Below, in pieces: positions 25,764-34,358 of a stretch of DNA of 64,000 nt (the stretch's first letter is position 1; every line of letters starts with the position of its first letter). The notes under the pieces are model-generated. The model did not search any database. It was not told where the DNA came from and worked only from the letters and a program-made list of their open reading frames with translations. The position numbers and the translations under genes were made by a program. Source of the stretch: Chryseobacterium sp. T16E-39. Its GTDB lineage: Bacteria; Bacteroidota; Bacteroidia; Flavobacteriales; Weeksellaceae. The stretch is taken from the NCBI RefSeq assembly GCF_002216065.1, contig NZ_CP022282.1, positions 2,666,001 to 2,730,000 of the forward strand, read 5' to 3'.

Positions 25764-26567
25764 ATGAGTTTTTTTTCTTTCAATAAAACTAAAAAGGAAC
25801 CCATAATCGGTTTAACACTTTCCGGTGGGGGAATGCGTGGAATTTCCCATATTGCTGTTTTAAAAGCCCTGGAAGAGTATAACTTAAAGCCACAAATTAT
25901 TTCAGGAACCAGTGCCGGATCAATCGTTGGGGCCTTCTATTCCTTTGGAAAAACACCCGATGAGATGATGGAAATTGTAAAGAGCACCACCTTCTTTTCC
26001 AGATCCTATTTAAAGCTTTCCAAAAACGGTATTTTCAGCTCAAATTTTATTTTAAAACTATTCACAGATCATTTTCCTGAAGATGATTTTAGGATCCTAA
26101 AAATCCCTGTTTATGTAGCAGCAACAGAAATGACCCATGGAATCGTAGATTTTTTTTCTGAAGGTCCTCTTTTCCAACCTTTATTAGCTTCGTCAAGTGT
26201 TCCCTTCATCCTTCCTCCAGTAAGAATGGGAGAAAAAATATATGTAGATGGCGGTGTTTTGGATAACTTACCCATTGGACCAATTATTGACAAGTGCGAT
26301 TTCCTGATCGCCTCGCATGTTAATTCAATAACCTACGATGAATTAAAAAAGATGAGTTTACTCAAAGAATTTGACCGAATTTTACACTTGGCCATTGCAA
26401 AATCTGTTTATTCCAAAGTGAGCTCCTGTAATATTTTCTTAGATCCACCCAAAATGACAAAATTCAGTCTGTTCAATAAAAAATACATGGATGAGATGTT
26501 CCAACAAGTTTACGAGTACACATGCAACGAGTTGGAAGAAAAGGGATATAAAAAGATGGTTAATTAA
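25764..26567 (+). CDS. Patatin-like phospholipase
   Basis: 267 residues, the patatin lipid-hydrolase fold with a Ser-Asp dyad. The oxyanion motif is GGGMRG (21-26), the nucleophile is in GTSAGS (Ser50), and the Asp is in DGG (Asp162). It should cleave acyl esters of phospholipids or related lipids. It has no signal peptide and no membrane helix, so it is cytoplasmic or peripheral, unlike the T9SS patatins with a barrel. It lies convergent to nrnA with 75 bases between. Confidence 0.92.
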   Translation: MSFFSFNKTKKEPIIGLTLSGGGMRGISHIAVLKALEEYNLKPQIISGTSAGSIVGAFYSFGKTPDEMMEIVKSTTFFSRSYLKLSKNGIFSSNFILKLFTDHFPEDDFRILKIPVYVAATEMTHGIVDFFSEGPLFQPLLASSSVPFILPPVRMGEKIYVDGGVLDNLPIGPIIDKCDFLIASHVNSITYDELKKMSLLKEFDRILHLAIAKSVYSKVSSCNIFLDPPKMTKFSLFNKKYMDEMFQQVYEYTCNELEEKGYKKMVN

Positions 26568-26642
26568 TAGTTGAAAATGGAGAGTTGAAAGTTAAAAATT
26601 TGCTTATCTGCCTTTCCGCCCTTATGTCTTCCTTAATCCCGT

Positions 26643-27647
26643 TTACAAGTTCTCCTCTGCTACTCTGGCTTTGAAAGTTTCAAGCGTGGCCGGTAAAGCC
26701 TCATTCGATTTCCCACCTGCCGCGTTGATATGCCCACCTCCATTGAAATACTTTCTTGAAAACTGGTTCACATCCACATCATCTTTGCTTCTGAATGAGA
26801 TTTTAATGAAATCTTCATACAAATCTTCCATAAAAAACGCCGACATTTTTACACCAACAATACTTAATCCATAATTGACGAAACCTTCAGTATCGCCCTT
26901 TTGGAAGCCGTATTCCTGAAGTTCTTTTCTTGTCAGATATAAAACAGCTACTGTACCATCATTTACCACTTCTATCCTTCCTAAGATTAAAGCAAGTAAA
27001 TGCAAACGGGAAACAGTATTGGTATCCCAGGTATTGGAAGTAATAACAGAGGGGTCAGCACCCTTTTCAATCAGATTAGCAATAATACGGTGAGTAGCAG
27101 CACTTGTAGAACGAAAACGGAATCCTCCGGTATCTGTCATAATCCCAGTATAAAGACATTCCGCAATATCTTTATTTACAAACTCTTCATCATTCATTGC
27201 CTCAATAAAATGATAAATCATCTGTGAAGTCGCAGGAATAATGGTGTCAGAATACACGTAATCAAATGCTTCAGGCTGCTGGTGATGGTCAATCAGAATT
27301 TTTTTCGCAGTAGCTTTTACTAGCCAGTCTCCTAAAATCCCTATTCTTGAAGGCGAATTAAAGTCTAAACAAAAGATAACATCAGCTTCGTTAATCAGAT
27401 CAAATGCAACTTTTCTTTTATATTCAGCAACTACATTCTTCCTTGCTTCAGGCATCCATTTTAAAAATTTAGGAAAATCATTAGGCACAAGTACTTCCGC
27501 TGCGATCCCCTTAGCATTTAAATAATGTTTCAAGCCTAAACTAGAACCTATAGCATCTCCATCCGGATTATAATGGGTAAGAATAACTATTTTATTTTCA
27601 GGAGTAAGAAGCTTCTTGATTTCTAAAAGTTCAGCAGGTGTAAACAT
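26643..27647 (-). CDS. nrnA: Bifunctional oligoribonuclease/PAP phosphatase, DHH/DHHA1 family
   Basis: About 334 residues. DHH phosphoesterase motifs are NPDGDAIGSSLGL (about 27-39), IFCLDFNSPSR and DHHQQPEAF; the C-terminal DHHA1 motif is GGGHINAAGG (about 312-321). The family degrades short RNA (nanoRNA) and can hydrolyse 3'-phosphoadenosine 5'-phosphate with metal cofactors. I used the ATG at 27647 rather than the GTG at 27650. A TATCTTTG box is about 30 bases upstream. Confidence 0.9.
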   Translation of the reverse strand: MFTPAELLEIKKLLTPENKIVILTHYNPDGDAIGSSLGLKHYLNAKGIAAEVLVPNDFPKFLKWMPEARKNVVAEYKRKVAFDLINEADVIFCLDFNSPSRIGILGDWLVKATAKKILIDHHQQPEAFDYVYSDTIIPATSQMIYHFIEAMNDEEFVNKDIAECLYTGIMTDTGGFRFRSTSAATHRIIANLIEKGADPSVITSNTWDTNTVSRLHLLALILGRIEVVNDGTVAVLYLTRKELQEYGFQKGDTEGFVNYGLSIVGVKMSAFFMEDLYEDFIKISFRSKDDVDVNQFSRKYFNGGGHINAAGGKSNEALPATLETFKARVAEENL

Positions 27648-27675
27648 CACTATGTTTTTTTTAAATTTGAGTTTC

Positions 27676-27683
27676 CAAAGATA
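27676..27683 (-). promoter_or_regulatory. Promoter -7 box (TATCTTTG) for nrnA
   Basis: The minus strand reads TATCTTTG. A TTG (complement of 27700-27702) lies 16 bases further upstream. The leader is about 20 bases. Confidence 0.45.
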
Positions 27684-27803
27684 GAGCTTTTAAATAAATC
27701 AACAGATATTAATTTAAAGAACCTCAGAGCCCTATTTATGATAGGCTTTCCAAATATGGCGTTAAAAAGAACTTAATTTTATTTCAAAAAAAAACAATAT
27801 AAA

Positions 27804-27834
27804 TTTGTAACTTCTAAAAAAATATTTATCTTTG
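27804..27834 (+). promoter_or_regulatory. Full Bacteroidota promoter for rpmH (TTTG-N19-TATCTTTG)
   Basis: TTTG at 27804-27807 and TATCTTTG at 27827-27834 are separated by exactly 19 bases, the consensus arrangement. The start of rpmH is 45 bases beyond the -7 box. The rest of the intergenic stretch shows no other feature. Confidence 0.75.
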
Positions 27835-27878
27835 CAACCTGAAAAATAAATAGATAATTACGATTTAAATATATAGTA

Positions 27879-28037
27879 ATGAGTAAAAGAACATTCCAGC
27901 CATCAGAAAGAAAAAGAAGAAACAAACACGGTTTCAGAGAAAGAATGTCAACGCCAAACGGTAGAAGAGTTTTGGCTGCAAGAAGAGCTAAAGGCAGAAA
28001 GAGTTTAACGATAAGTGCAGCACGCGCTAAGAGATAA
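27879..28037 (+). CDS. rpmH: 50S ribosomal protein L34
   Basis: 52 residues beginning [20 protein letters not shown], with the L34 signature [21 protein letters not shown]. Arg/Lys-rich throughout and normal in length. It has a strong promoter and its own terminator. In many bacteria rpmH lies next to rnpA and dnaA; neither is adjacent here, and its neighbour is ftsE. Confidence 0.97.
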   Translation: MSKRTFQPSERKRRNKHGFRERMSTPNGRRVLAARRAKGRKSLTISAARAKR

Positions 28038-28061
28038 TCTCAAAATTATCATATACAAATC

Positions 28062-28094
28062 ATGCTTGAAAAGAAGTTTTTCAGGCATTTTTTG
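28062..28094 (+). terminator. Terminator of rpmH
   Basis: Stem ATGCTTGAAAA / TTTTCAGGCAT (one G-T pair) with a GAAGT loop, then TTTTTTG. Confidence 0.75.
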
Positions 28095-28193
28095 TTGTTA
28101 AAATTTACTAAAATTTAGGTTCTTTAAGTTTCTTTTTTCTATTTTTAAAATCTGAAAAGATTTTTTTTAGAAATAGCCTTTTAAAATTAAATT

Positions 28194-28904
28194 ATGCCAC
28201 ATACAAATATCTCTGGAGATAGCATTATAAGTTTGCAACATGCAAAGATTGCTCAAAAAAGCTTTACTGTTCTTTCCGATGTTAATCTAAATATTAAAAA
28301 AGGAAGATTCTGTTACCTTATTGGAAAAACAGGATCAGGGAAGAGTTCTCTTTTAAAAACTCTGTACGGGCATATTCCTTTGGCATCCGGACATGGAGAT
28401 GTAGTAGGTTTTGATCTTGCAAAAATGAGAACATCCGACATCCCTAATCTGAGAAGGAAGTTAGGAATTGTTTTCCAGGATTTCCAGCTGCTTTCTGACA
28501 GAACGGTTGAGAAGAACTTAAAGTTTGTTCTTGAAGCTACCGGATGGAGTGATAAAATTAAAATGGAAGACCGCATCAATGAAGTTCTTGGAAGCGTGAA
28601 CATGAAAAGCAAAAAGCACAAAATGCCACACGAGCTTTCAGGAGGAGAACAGCAACGTATAGCTATTGCAAGAGCGTTATTAAACCATCCTGACCTTATT
28701 TTAGCTGATGAGCCGACAGGAAATCTGGATCCTGAAACTTCTAATGAAATTATGACCTTACTTAAGCAGGTAGCCTTGGAAAATGGTGCTGCAGTAGTTA
28801 TGGCGACTCACGATTATCATATGATCCAAAATTTCCCGGGAGAAGCAATCAGATGCGAAGATGGAAAAGTATCTGTTTTGGATACTACAGAATTATTTGA
28901 ATAA
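28194..28904 (+). CDS. ftsE: Cell-division ABC ATPase FtsE
   Basis: 236 residues with Walker A GKTGSGKSS (about 44-52), signature LSGGEQQ, Walker B LILADEP and the D-loop GNLDPETS. The N-terminal part (LYGHIPLASGHGDVVGFD) matches FtsE in Bacteroidota. FtsE with FtsX controls peptidoglycan hydrolases during division, but ftsX is not beside it, so a generic ABC ATPase assignment remains possible. Its stop abuts the end of convergent trmN6 with no space. Confidence 0.82.
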   Translation: MPHTNISGDSIISLQHAKIAQKSFTVLSDVNLNIKKGRFCYLIGKTGSGKSSLLKTLYGHIPLASGHGDVVGFDLAKMRTSDIPNLRRKLGIVFQDFQLLSDRTVEKNLKFVLEATGWSDKIKMEDRINEVLGSVNMKSKKHKMPHELSGGEQQRIAIARALLNHPDLILADEPTGNLDPETSNEIMTLLKQVALENGAAVVMATHDYHMIQNFPGEAIRCEDGKVSVLDTTELFE

Positions 28905-29600
28905 TTATTTTCCGAAAATATGAAACTCTTTGGTGAGTTCAAGATATTGGTCCGAGTATTTCCTCGGACTTTTTTCTATCACAAAAACAGATTCTTTAAT
29001 CACGTTTTCTACTAAAGAAAACTCCAATACAAGTCTTTTCGTTTTTGAGTTCTCTATTCCCTTAATGGCTACTCTCCTATCAAGAAACAAATGATACCCT
29101 CCGGCAATTTCAATAAAATCCCTTCCTATTTCAGCAGGAATAATTACTGAGAAAATGCCATTTTCTGAAAGTAATACAGAGGCCTTTGATATCAACTGTT
29201 CAAAATTCAATTCAATCGTCTGCCGGGCAACTTTATCTTTACTGGAATCAGATTCTTCGAAATAAGGAGGATTGGAAACAATCAAATCAAACTTTTCACT
29301 GGACTCAAAAAGTTTAAAATCCTGTTGAATATTTTTAAGCCTTGCATTGAAAATAGAATTTTGAAAATTCCGCCTGGTTAATTCAAAAGCAGCATTTTGA
29401 ATATCTAATCCTAAAAATTCAGCTTTAGGGTTTCTTTGGGCAAGCATTAAGGAAATCAACCCAGTCCCGGTTCCTACTTCCAACACCCTGTCAGCGTTAT
29501 CTACATTAGCCAACGCCCCAAGCATAACACCATCTGTCCCAACGCGGAAAACATCAGAAGATTGCAGAATTTCGAACTGTTTAAACTTAAAAGGTTTCAC
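28905..29600 (-). CDS. trmN6: tRNA1(Val) (adenine(37)-N6)-methyltransferase
   Basis: 231 residues, a class I SAM methyltransferase. The SAM motif is VLEVGTGTGLISLML (about 40-54) and the amino-methyltransferase NPPY motif (VSNPPYFEES) is at about 110. The N-terminal FKFKQFEILQS matches the YfiC/TrmN6 family that methylates A37 of tRNA-Val. It begins at a GTG that shares one base with the preceding kinase's TAG (TAGTG), a coupled arrangement. Confidence 0.88.
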   Translation of the reverse strand: MKPFKFKQFEILQSSDVFRVGTDGVMLGALANVDNADRVLEVGTGTGLISLMLAQRNPKAEFLGLDIQNAAFELTRRNFQNSIFNARLKNIQQDFKLFESSEKFDLIVSNPPYFEESDSSKDKVARQTIELNFEQLISKASVLLSENGIFSVIIPAEIGRDFIEIAGGYHLFLDRRVAIKGIENSKTKRLVLEFSLVENVIKESVFVIEKSPRKYSDQYLELTKEFHIFGK

Positions 29601-31054
29601 TATAGATTGGTAGGTAATGTGATGGTAAATGTAGATCCTTTATCAATTTCAGATTTTACAGAAATCTCTCCTTTATAATCTTCCACCATTTTTCTTACCA
29701 TAGATAGACCAAGCCCCATCCCACTATTTTTGGAAGTGAAATTTGGCTCAAATATTCTTTCATACATATTCTCTGGAATGCCTACTCCATTATCCTGAAC
29801 AGAAATCATCACCCTTCTCTGATGCTGCTCTAAATCTACATTAATGATCAATTTTCGATCCTCACTTTGAGCCTGTTTTGCATTGGTGACAAGATTTGTT
29901 ATGATTCTGGAAAGATAAATCTTATCCATATTAATCATAATATTAGACTTATTGGTATGAACAAAAACACTATCATCACTGAAGACACGCAGAATATCTG
30001 CAACTTCAGCATTTAGATTGATCGTCTCATTATTTTTTTCAGGAAGCTTGGCAAATTCAGAGAATGCAGATGCTACCGTGGCAATAAGATCAATCTGATC
30101 TACCATTGTTTTACTCATCAGCTTCACCCTTTCCGTTACATTAGGATCCTGTGGATCAAATTTTCTTTCAAAATTCTGAATAGTAAGCTTCATAGGAGTC
30201 AAAGGATTTTTCACCTCATGAGCTACCTGTTTCGCCATCTCCCTCCAGGCTTCTTCCGATGCTTTGAAGCGAAGCCTTTCCTTCTGATCCTGAATCTGAA
30301 GAATCATTCTGTTATAAGCTCTTGCCAAAGCATTCAACTCATCATTTTTATAATATCTGATGGGGCGCATTTCATTTTCAAAAAGTGTAATACGCGTAAT
30401 CATATCTGAAAACTTGGTAATATTTTTAGCCAAACTGTTTGATGTCACCCAACTTATCCAGATACTGAATATAATAAGAAAGAAATCAACCAGAAGTATG
30501 TATTTGACATACTGATGAAGCACCTCAAAATAAGCAGACTCATTATGATACAGTGGAATATATACAATTCCTATAGGTTCTAAAACATTATTTTTCAAAA
30601 CCATATAAGATGAGGTGAATACAGCGTCTTTCGCCTGATCATACCCTTTAATATCCACTCTTGCATCAGTTGCCAATATCCTATTGACAATATCCACAGG
30701 AATGGATTTTTGCGAAACCAATCCCTGATCTTTATTAGAAAGTAAATAATGTCCTTTCAGATCATAAATAACAATATCATGTTGATTGATATCTGCAATC
30801 TCAAAAATCTTATTTCCTAAAACCTGGGGGAGATCTCTTGTTTCGAGTACAGTACGGCTTACTGCATAATCCAGAAACCGCATTACGGCACTGGTCTTTT
30901 CCTGCATATCTATTTTACTTTGCTGCAAAGAATTTTTTCTTAAAACAAAATAAGGAACGAGAGAGGAAGCAACAACACTTAAAAGACACACCAACAAGAA
31001 ACCGAAAAACACACGATTTCTCAGGCTATATCCTTTGTATTTATTAATTGCCAT
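29600..31054 (-). CDS. Membrane sensor histidine kinase, HAMP-containing (NtrY-like)
   Basis: 484 residues: two membrane helices (about 12-33 and 188-210) flank a periplasmic sensory domain, then HAMP (about 210-262). The phosphorylated His is in KQVAHEVKNPLTPMKL (about 278-282). Catalytic N box LVTNAKQAQ, G1 DNGVGIPE and GMGLGLSMV complete the kinase. The layout resembles NtrY-type sensors. No response regulator is adjacent, so the partner is elsewhere. Its start overlaps the end of ribE by 11 bases, and it couples to trmN6. Confidence 0.9.
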   Translation of the reverse strand: MAINKYKGYSLRNRVFFGFLLVCLLSVVASSLVPYFVLRKNSLQQSKIDMQEKTSAVMRFLDYAVSRTVLETRDLPQVLGNKIFEIADINQHDIVIYDLKGHYLLSNKDQGLVSQKSIPVDIVNRILATDARVDIKGYDQAKDAVFTSSYMVLKNNVLEPIGIVYIPLYHNESAYFEVLHQYVKYILLVDFFLIIFSIWISWVTSNSLAKNITKFSDMITRITLFENEMRPIRYYKNDELNALARAYNRMILQIQDQKERLRFKASEEAWREMAKQVAHEVKNPLTPMKLTIQNFERKFDPQDPNVTERVKLMSKTMVDQIDLIATVASAFSEFAKLPEKNNETINLNAEVADILRVFSDDSVFVHTNKSNIMINMDKIYLSRIITNLVTNAKQAQSEDRKLIINVDLEQHQRRVMISVQDNGVGIPENMYERIFEPNFTSKNSGMGLGLSMVRKMVEDYKGEISVKSEIDKGSTFTITLPTNL

Positions 31055-31640
31055 TCTGTTTATTAATTAACCTAGCAATATACTTACCAATTATATCAAA
31101 TTCAAGATTTACTTTATCACCTATTTTCAAATGTTGCATATTGGTAAATTCCCAGGTATAAGGGATAATGGCTACCGAGAACTGAGACTCTTCGCTTTTC
31201 GCAACGGTTAAGCTAATCCCATTCATTGTAATTGAACCTTGAGGAACTGTCACAAAACCACCATCACTATCATATTTAACCGTAATAAAATAACTCCCGT
31301 CTCTATTTTCAATACCCGTTACTTCTCCAGTTTTATCAACATGCCCCTGAACAATATGCCCATCCAATCTACCATCCATTTTCATACAACGTTCAAGGTT
31401 TACGACGGTCCCCACTTCCCACTTACCTAAATTCGTCTTTTCCAGTGTTTCATTAATTGCCGTTACAACATATTGGTCATTTTTAATTTCAACAACGGTC
31501 AGACAACAACCATTATGTGCAAGACTCTGATCTATTTTCAATTCATGGGTGAATGGACATGTTAAAGTAAAATCAATATTACTTCCATTTTCCTCAATTT
31601 TCCCAATAACCCCAACTGCTTCAATAATTCCTGTGAACAT
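31044..31640 (-). CDS. ribE: Riboflavin synthase
   Basis: 198 residues from the ATG at 31640 (MFTGIIEAVG is the family's hallmark N-terminus). Two lumazine-binding repeats are seen, the second opening with the duplicate DGHIVQGHVDKTG. It converts two molecules of 6,7-dimethyl-8-ribityllumazine to riboflavin. An ATG 48 bases further out would add 16 atypical residues and runs through the promoter region, so it was rejected. It is the first gene of ribE-histidine kinase-trmN6. No FMN riboswitch was recognised. Confidence 0.95.
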   Translation of the reverse strand: MFTGIIEAVGVIGKIEENGSNIDFTLTCPFTHELKIDQSLAHNGCCLTVVEIKNDQYVVTAINETLEKTNLGKWEVGTVVNLERCMKMDGRLDGHIVQGHVDKTGEVTGIENRDGSYFITVKYDSDGGFVTVPQGSITMNGISLTVAKSEESQFSVAIIPYTWEFTNMQHLKIGDKVNLEFDIIGKYIARLINKQNGN

Positions 31641-31652
31641 ATTATTTTTTGC

Positions 31653-31660
31653 TAAATTTG
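31653..31660 (+). promoter_or_regulatory. Promoter -7 box (TAAATTTG) for pdxA
   Basis: TAAATTTG matches TAnnTTTG, 29 bases ahead of the pdxA ATG. It partly overlaps the divergent ribE leader. Confidence 0.45.
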
Positions 31661-31675
31661 TAAAATTATAATCTT

Positions 31676-31683
31676 CAAAGATA
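31676..31683 (-). promoter_or_regulatory. Promoter -7 box (TATCTTTG) for ribE
   Basis: The minus strand reads TATCTTTG. The leader to the ATG at 31640 is about 30 bases. It faces the pdxA promoter, so the two transcripts likely overlap. Confidence 0.45.
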
Positions 31684-31689
31684 ATCAAA

Positions 31690-32781
31690 ATGAGTCCAAA
31701 AAACTATAAAGTACGAGTAGGAATTTCAATCGGTGATTTCAATGGCATCGGCCCTGAAATCATCATGAAGTCTTTGAAAGACAAAACGATTACAGATTTT
31801 TTCACGCCAATAATTTTTGGATCCGGAAAACTTTTCACCTACCAGAAAAACATTTTCAAGCTGAATTTGAATTTCAATTACATCAACGAGGCATCGCAGG
31901 CTCAGGCTGGAAAGCTAAACATGGTCAACCTTGCTAAGGACAATTCCAACGTAGAACTGGGTACACCAACCGAAGAGTCTACACAAATGGCAATATCTTC
32001 TTTAGAGGCAGCGACAGAAGCTTTAATCAAAGGAGAGATTGATGTTCTTGTCACAGCACCCATCAATAAGGACGAAATGATGAAAATGGGATTTAAACAT
32101 GCAGGACATACAGGATACTTTGAAGAAAAATTCAATAAAAAAGGACTTATGTTCCTGGTAACCGATGACTTAAAGGTCGCTGTTTCCACACACCACATTC
32201 CTATTGCAAAGGTGGCAGAAAATATTTCTAAAGAAAAAATCAAAAAGCAGATCAAAGCTTTAAATCAGACTTTAATTGAGGATTTTTGCATTCAAAAACC
32301 CAAAATAGCCGTTTTAGGATTAAATCCTCATTCCGGAGATGGTGGAGTAATTGGAAATGAAGAAATAGAAATTATCAGTCCAGCCATTAAAGAACTTTCA
32401 GATAATGGAATTTTAGCTTTTGGCCCCTTTCCGGCGGATAGCTTTTTCCAGCCAAACAAATACAAAAATTTCGATGCTGTTTTGGCAATGTATCACGATC
32501 AGGGACTAGCCCCTTTTAAAACCTTAGCCTATGAAGAAGGCGTAAATTATACAGCCTCACTTCCATTTATAAGAACCTCCCCAGATCATGGTGTTGCTTA
32601 TGATATTGCCGGAAAAAATATTGCAGATGAGCAAAGTTTTACGGAAGCTATTTTTACTGCAATCAAAATTTTCAAAAACAGAAGTGAATATAACGATCTA
32701 ATGAGCAGTAGAATGCAGCCAAGAAAGATGGCCGTAGACAATGGAATAGATGAAGATTTACCTGATGAAAACGAAGGGTAG
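31690..32781 (+). CDS. pdxA: 4-hydroxythreonine-4-phosphate dehydrogenase PdxA
   Basis: 363 residues. PdxA oxidises 4-phosphohydroxy-threonine in the DXP-dependent route to pyridoxal phosphate. The substrate and metal residues are visible in GISIGDFNGIGPEI (about 11-24), HAGHTGYFEEKF, LNPHSGDGG and MYHDQGLAPFK, plus the late SPDHGVAYDIAGK. The C-terminal tail ends in acidic DLPDENEG. It is a single gene with its own promoter. Confidence 0.95.
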   Translation: MSPKNYKVRVGISIGDFNGIGPEIIMKSLKDKTITDFFTPIIFGSGKLFTYQKNIFKLNLNFNYINEASQAQAGKLNMVNLAKDNSNVELGTPTEESTQMAISSLEAATEALIKGEIDVLVTAPINKDEMMKMGFKHAGHTGYFEEKFNKKGLMFLVTDDLKVAVSTHHIPIAKVAENISKEKIKKQIKALNQTLIEDFCIQKPKIAVLGLNPHSGDGGVIGNEEIEIISPAIKELSDNGILAFGPFPADSFFQPNKYKNFDAVLAMYHDQGLAPFKTLAYEEGVNYTASLPFIRTSPDHGVAYDIAGKNIADEQSFTEAIFTAIKIFKNRSEYNDLMSSRMQPRKMAVDNGIDEDLPDENEG

Positions 32782-32823
32782 ACCGCTCAGACACATTTTA
32801 AATTAATTTTGTTTGATATTTTA

Positions 32824-32854
32824 TTTGTAATTATAAAAAAAATGCATATTTTTG
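32824..32854 (+). promoter_or_regulatory. Full Bacteroidota promoter for yceD-rpmF (TTTG-N19-TATTTTTG)
   Basis: TTTG at 32824-32827 and TATTTTTG at 32847-32854, 19 bases apart. The in-frame TTG at 32852 is part of the -7 box, so the true start must be the ATG at 32867. Confidence 0.75.
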
Positions 32855-32866
32855 CACACTCATTTT

Positions 32867-33388
32867 ATGGACAAGTTAAGAAACTATGACGTAAGCTTTT
32901 CCGGTTTAAAAAACGGCAAGCACCAGTTCAAATTTGAGACAGATCAATCGTTCTTTCAATTATTTGACACTGAACAGGAATTTACAAATCCTAGGATTAC
33001 AGTGGATGTTTTATTAGAAAAGCATACTACTTTCTTAGAGTTTGAAATAAAAATCGATGGAATTGTAGAATTGGTTTGTGATATTACAAACGACAAATTC
33101 GATCATCCTATTGAAAACGAAATTAAAGTTTTGGTAAAATTTGGAGAAGAATATGATGATAGCGATGAAAACGTTATTACCATCCCAAGTACAGACCACG
33201 CCTTTAATGTAGCACAGTTAATTTACGAGAATGTGATGCTTTCCATACCTATGAAAAAGATATCTCCCAACGTAAGTGACGAAGATTTAAAAATTCTTGA
33301 ACGATTCAGTCCTAAAGAAATTGAAGAGGAAGAACAAGAAAGCGACCCCAGATGGGAAGCGCTTAAAAAATTAAAAGATAAAAATTAA
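32867..33388 (+). CDS. YceD/DUF177-family protein
   Basis: 173 residues. It begins MDKLRNYDVSFSGL; the middle has the DUF177 pattern (FLEFEIKIDGIVELVCDI, about 55-72) and the acidic end has SDPRWEALKKL. The start was chosen because the upstream TTG lies in the promoter. YceD proteins are encoded next to rpmF in most bacteria and act in 23S rRNA synthesis or ribosome assembly. Here it precedes rpmF by 69 bases, which supports the call. Confidence 0.88.
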   Translation: MDKLRNYDVSFSGLKNGKHQFKFETDQSFFQLFDTEQEFTNPRITVDVLLEKHTTFLEFEIKIDGIVELVCDITNDKFDHPIENEIKVLVKFGEEYDDSDENVITIPSTDHAFNVAQLIYENVMLSIPMKKISPNVSDEDLKILERFSPKEIEEEEQESDPRWEALKKLKDKN

Positions 33389-33402
33389 AATAATTTAAAT
33401 AT

Positions 33403-33428
33403 GATGAGATGATGAAAAAAATCTCATC
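33403..33428 (+). promoter_or_regulatory. Hairpin in the yceD-rpmF spacer
   Basis: GATGAGAT (33403-33410) and ATCTCATC (33421-33428) form an 8-bp stem. TGATGA (33402-33407) could instead pair with TCATCA at 33431-33436. There is no T-run, so it is not a usual terminator; it may be an RNA-processing or translation-control element for rpmF. Confidence 0.3.
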
Positions 33429-33457
33429 GCTCATCAAATTAAAAAAGTTATTACAAA

Positions 33458-33661
33458 ATGGCACATCCAAAGAGAAGACAATCGTCCACAAGAAGAGATA
33501 AGAGAAGAACTCACTACAAAGCTGTAGTTCCTCAATTAGCTAAAGATGCAAGTACAGGTGAACTTCACCTTTATCATAGAGCTCACTGGCATGAAGGAAA
33601 ACTTTACTACAGAGGTAAAGTTGTATTAGAAAAAACAGTGGAAACTACTGAAGAAAACTAA
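33458..33661 (+). CDS. rpmF: 50S ribosomal protein L32
   Basis: 67 residues beginning [20 protein letters not shown]. The later [19 protein letters not shown] matches L32, but the zinc Cys residues found in some L32 proteins are absent (Cys-negative type). It follows yceD as expected and ends with a 17-bp terminator. Confidence 0.96.
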   Translation: MAHPKRRQSSTRRDKRRTHYKAVVPQLAKDASTGELHLYHRAHWHEGKLYYRGKVVLEKTVETTEEN

Positions 33662-33693
33662 GAGGCAATTTCAAAAAAACCTCGTTTTAATAC

Positions 33694-33732
33694 AAAAACC
33701 GTCCAATTTTGATAAAATTGGACGGTTTTTTG
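33694..33732 (+). terminator. Terminator of yceD-rpmF
   Basis: A 17-bp perfect stem (AAAAACCGTCCAATTTT / AAAATTGGACGGTTTTT) with a GAT loop, continuing into TTG. The T-run overlaps the -33 region of the accB promoter. Confidence 0.9.
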
Positions 33733-33761
33733 TTGTTTTTTATGTTTTTTTGGTATCTTTG
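33729..33761 (+). promoter_or_regulatory. Promoter for accB-accC
   Basis: TATCTTTG at 33754-33761, with TTG at 33733-33735 (18 bases upstream) or TTTG at 33729-33732 (21 bases). The accB ATG lies 23 bases after the -7 box. Confidence 0.6.
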
Positions 33762-33784
33762 GCTCAAAATCAAATATCAAATTT

Positions 33785-34264
33785 ATGGACATTAAAGACA
33801 TCCAAAATCTTATTAAGTTTGTATCAAAAGCTGAAGTTTCAGAAGTAAAATACAAGACTAAAGATTTCGAAATCACTATTAAAACTCCATTAGCAGGAAG
33901 CGAAGTAAACTATGCACAACCAGCAGTTTATCATACCGCTCCACAACAAGTTGCTGCTCCTGTACAGACTCCGGCTGCTGCTGCTCCTACTGAAAAAGCT
34001 GAAGCAGTATCTGACGACAGCAAATATGTAACTATTAAGTCTCCAATGATTGGTACTTTCTACAGAAAGCCATCTCCAGATAAAGACGTTTTTGTAAATG
34101 TAGGTGATGAAGTTTCTAACGGAAAAATCGTTTGTGTAATTGAAGCTATGAAGTTGTTCAACCAGATAGAATCTGAAATCAGCGGAAAAATCGTTAAGAT
34201 ACTTGTAGACGATTCTACTCCTGTAGAATATGACCAACCTTTATTCCTAGTAGACCCATCTTAA
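33785..34264 (+). CDS. accB: Acetyl-CoA carboxylase biotin carboxyl carrier protein
   Basis: 159 residues. An N-terminal helical part and a Pro/Ala linker (about 50-78) are followed by the biotinyl domain with the biotin Lys in EAMKL (K123). The beta-hammerhead motif SGKIVKILVDDSTPVEYDQPL closes it. It carries biotin between AccC and the AccA/AccD carboxyltransferase for malonyl-CoA synthesis. It lies 94 bases before accC, with its own promoter. Confidence 0.95.
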   Translation: MDIKDIQNLIKFVSKAEVSEVKYKTKDFEITIKTPLAGSEVNYAQPAVYHTAPQQVAAPVQTPAAAAPTEKAEAVSDDSKYVTIKSPMIGTFYRKPSPDKDVFVNVGDEVSNGKIVCVIEAMKLFNQIESEISGKIVKILVDDSTPVEYDQPLFLVDPS

Positions 34265-34358
34265 GGAATTTTAGATTAAAGATTATAAATTTTAGATGAA
34301 ATACTTTTCATTTAAAATAATTTAAAATTCAAAATTTATAATTTAAAATTTCGGAGAG

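Noticed and set aside
31641..31689. A flavin riboswitch or an extended ribE N-terminus
   Set aside because: The region is short, has two divergent -7 boxes and no FMN-aptamer features; MFTGIIEAVG is the normal start.
32852..32866. TTG start for the YceD protein
   Set aside because: The TTG lies within a TATTTTTG promoter box; the ATG at 32867 is downstream of the expected transcription start.
34265..34358. AT-rich inverted repeats between accB and accC as a regulatory RNA
   Set aside because: The repeats are low-complexity TTTAAAATT motifs common in this AT-rich genome; no stable hairpin with T-run is seen.
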